A stretch of 6,203 bases of DNA from the NCBI GenBank assembly GCA_019240015.1, contig JAFAZB010000115.1, forward strand, positions 1 through 6,203. Direction: 5' to 3'. The notes below the pieces were generated by a model that saw only the letters and a program-made list of their open reading frames with translations, ran no database searches and was not told the DNA's origin. Position numbers and translations under genes: made by a program. Positions 6,011-6,203 of this stretch are shown one piece after another; the stretch's first letter is position 1, and the number at the start of each line of letters is the position of its first letter. Source of the DNA: Solirubrobacterales bacterium. GTDB lineage: Bacteria > Actinomycetota > Thermoleophilia > Solirubrobacterales > Solirubrobacteraceae.

Positions 6011-6203
6011 CTACCTCGCCCGCCCCCGTTTGCGTCGCCGCCGCTCGGCCGGACTGAGCTTGCGGGGCTTGCCGCGCTGCTTGGCGCCGCGGCCGCCAAC
6101 GCCGGACGAGCCTGACATTCCGGCCGCCGCTGCGCGGTGGCGGACGGGAGCCCGCCGGCGGGCGTCGCGCCAGATGAACAGGGAGATGCCGCAGAGCACG
6201 ACG
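6011..6203 (-). CDS. C-terminus of an unrecognised membrane protein with basic tail (runs off right edge)
   Basis: The frame is open from the right edge to a TAG at 6013-6011. It gives about 64 residues that begin with the hydrophobic VVLCGISLFIW, followed by RDARRRAPVRHR and a strongly basic end, LSPAERRRRKRGRAR. This looks like the last transmembrane helix and cytoplasmic Lys/Arg-rich tail of a small membrane protein, a style seen in GC-rich actinobacteria. A GTG at 6199 is in frame, but it falls within the hydrophobic part and is probably internal. The gene converges with the sigma factor gene across about 250 bp of repeats. I do not recognise the family, and with so little visible, a non-coding shadow is possible. 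Confidence 0.5.
   Translation of the reverse strand, partial: VVLCGISLFIWRDARRRAPVRHRAAAAGMSGSSGVGGRGAKQRGKPRKLSPAERRRRKRGRAR

Noticed and set aside
5655..6115. Open frames on both strands over the 5759-6010 region
   Set aside because: They run through hairpins and direct repeats, lack ribosome binding sites and have no protein-like composition.

Overview
The window is GC-rich throughout, with strong G/C at third codon positions. It carries most of a conjugative type IV secretion (T4SS) operon of the actinobacterial type. The gene order (small two-helix membrane protein, TrbL/VirB6-like protein, SCO6880-family protein, VirB4-like ATPase, VirD4/TraG-like coupling protein) and the protein motifs suggest an integrative conjugative element or plasmid in a high-GC actinobacterium. 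Thermoleophilia (Solirubrobacter/Conexibacter-like) is a guess from style only. No relaxase, integrase or replication gene lies in the window, so the type of element cannot be decided.

Layout. The minus-strand operon runs from about 5145 down through the left edge. It holds a DUF6112-like small membrane protein (5145-4855), a TrbL/VirB6-like polytopic protein with a proline-rich tail (4829-3270), an SCO6880-family protein (3273-1814), a VirB4-like ATPase (1817-546), and the first 185 residues of a VirD4/TraG coupling protein (556 to beyond 1). Adjacent genes are joined by ATGA overlaps or an 11-base overlap. The exception is the junction between the first two genes, which carries a degenerate 29-bp tandem repeat and a 10-codon mini-ORF. 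The SCO6880 gene appears to have a one-base frameshift near 2413; both halves are otherwise well conserved in style.

A relatively AT-rich divergent intergenic region (5146-5254) separates the operon from a plus-strand ECF-like sigma factor (5255-5758). It contains several TTGAGAC boxes, including a perfect inverted pair TTGAGACTAA/TTAGTCTCAA. The simplest reading is that the sigma factor, its own promoter and the transfer operon form one regulatory unit.

Right of the sigma gene is a roughly 250-bp non-coding stretch (5759-6010). It has a terminator-like hairpin, a symmetric cluster of 12-bp boxes centred on 5845, and GC-rich 18-bp direct repeats. The right edge holds the C-terminus of an unrecognised minus-strand membrane protein with a very basic tail.

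Working model, by inference: the small protein and the TrbL-like protein form the inner-membrane channel. The SCO6880 protein and the VirB4-like ATPase together replace a classical VirB3/VirB4. The coupling protein recruits DNA, and the divergent sigma factor may set operon expression.
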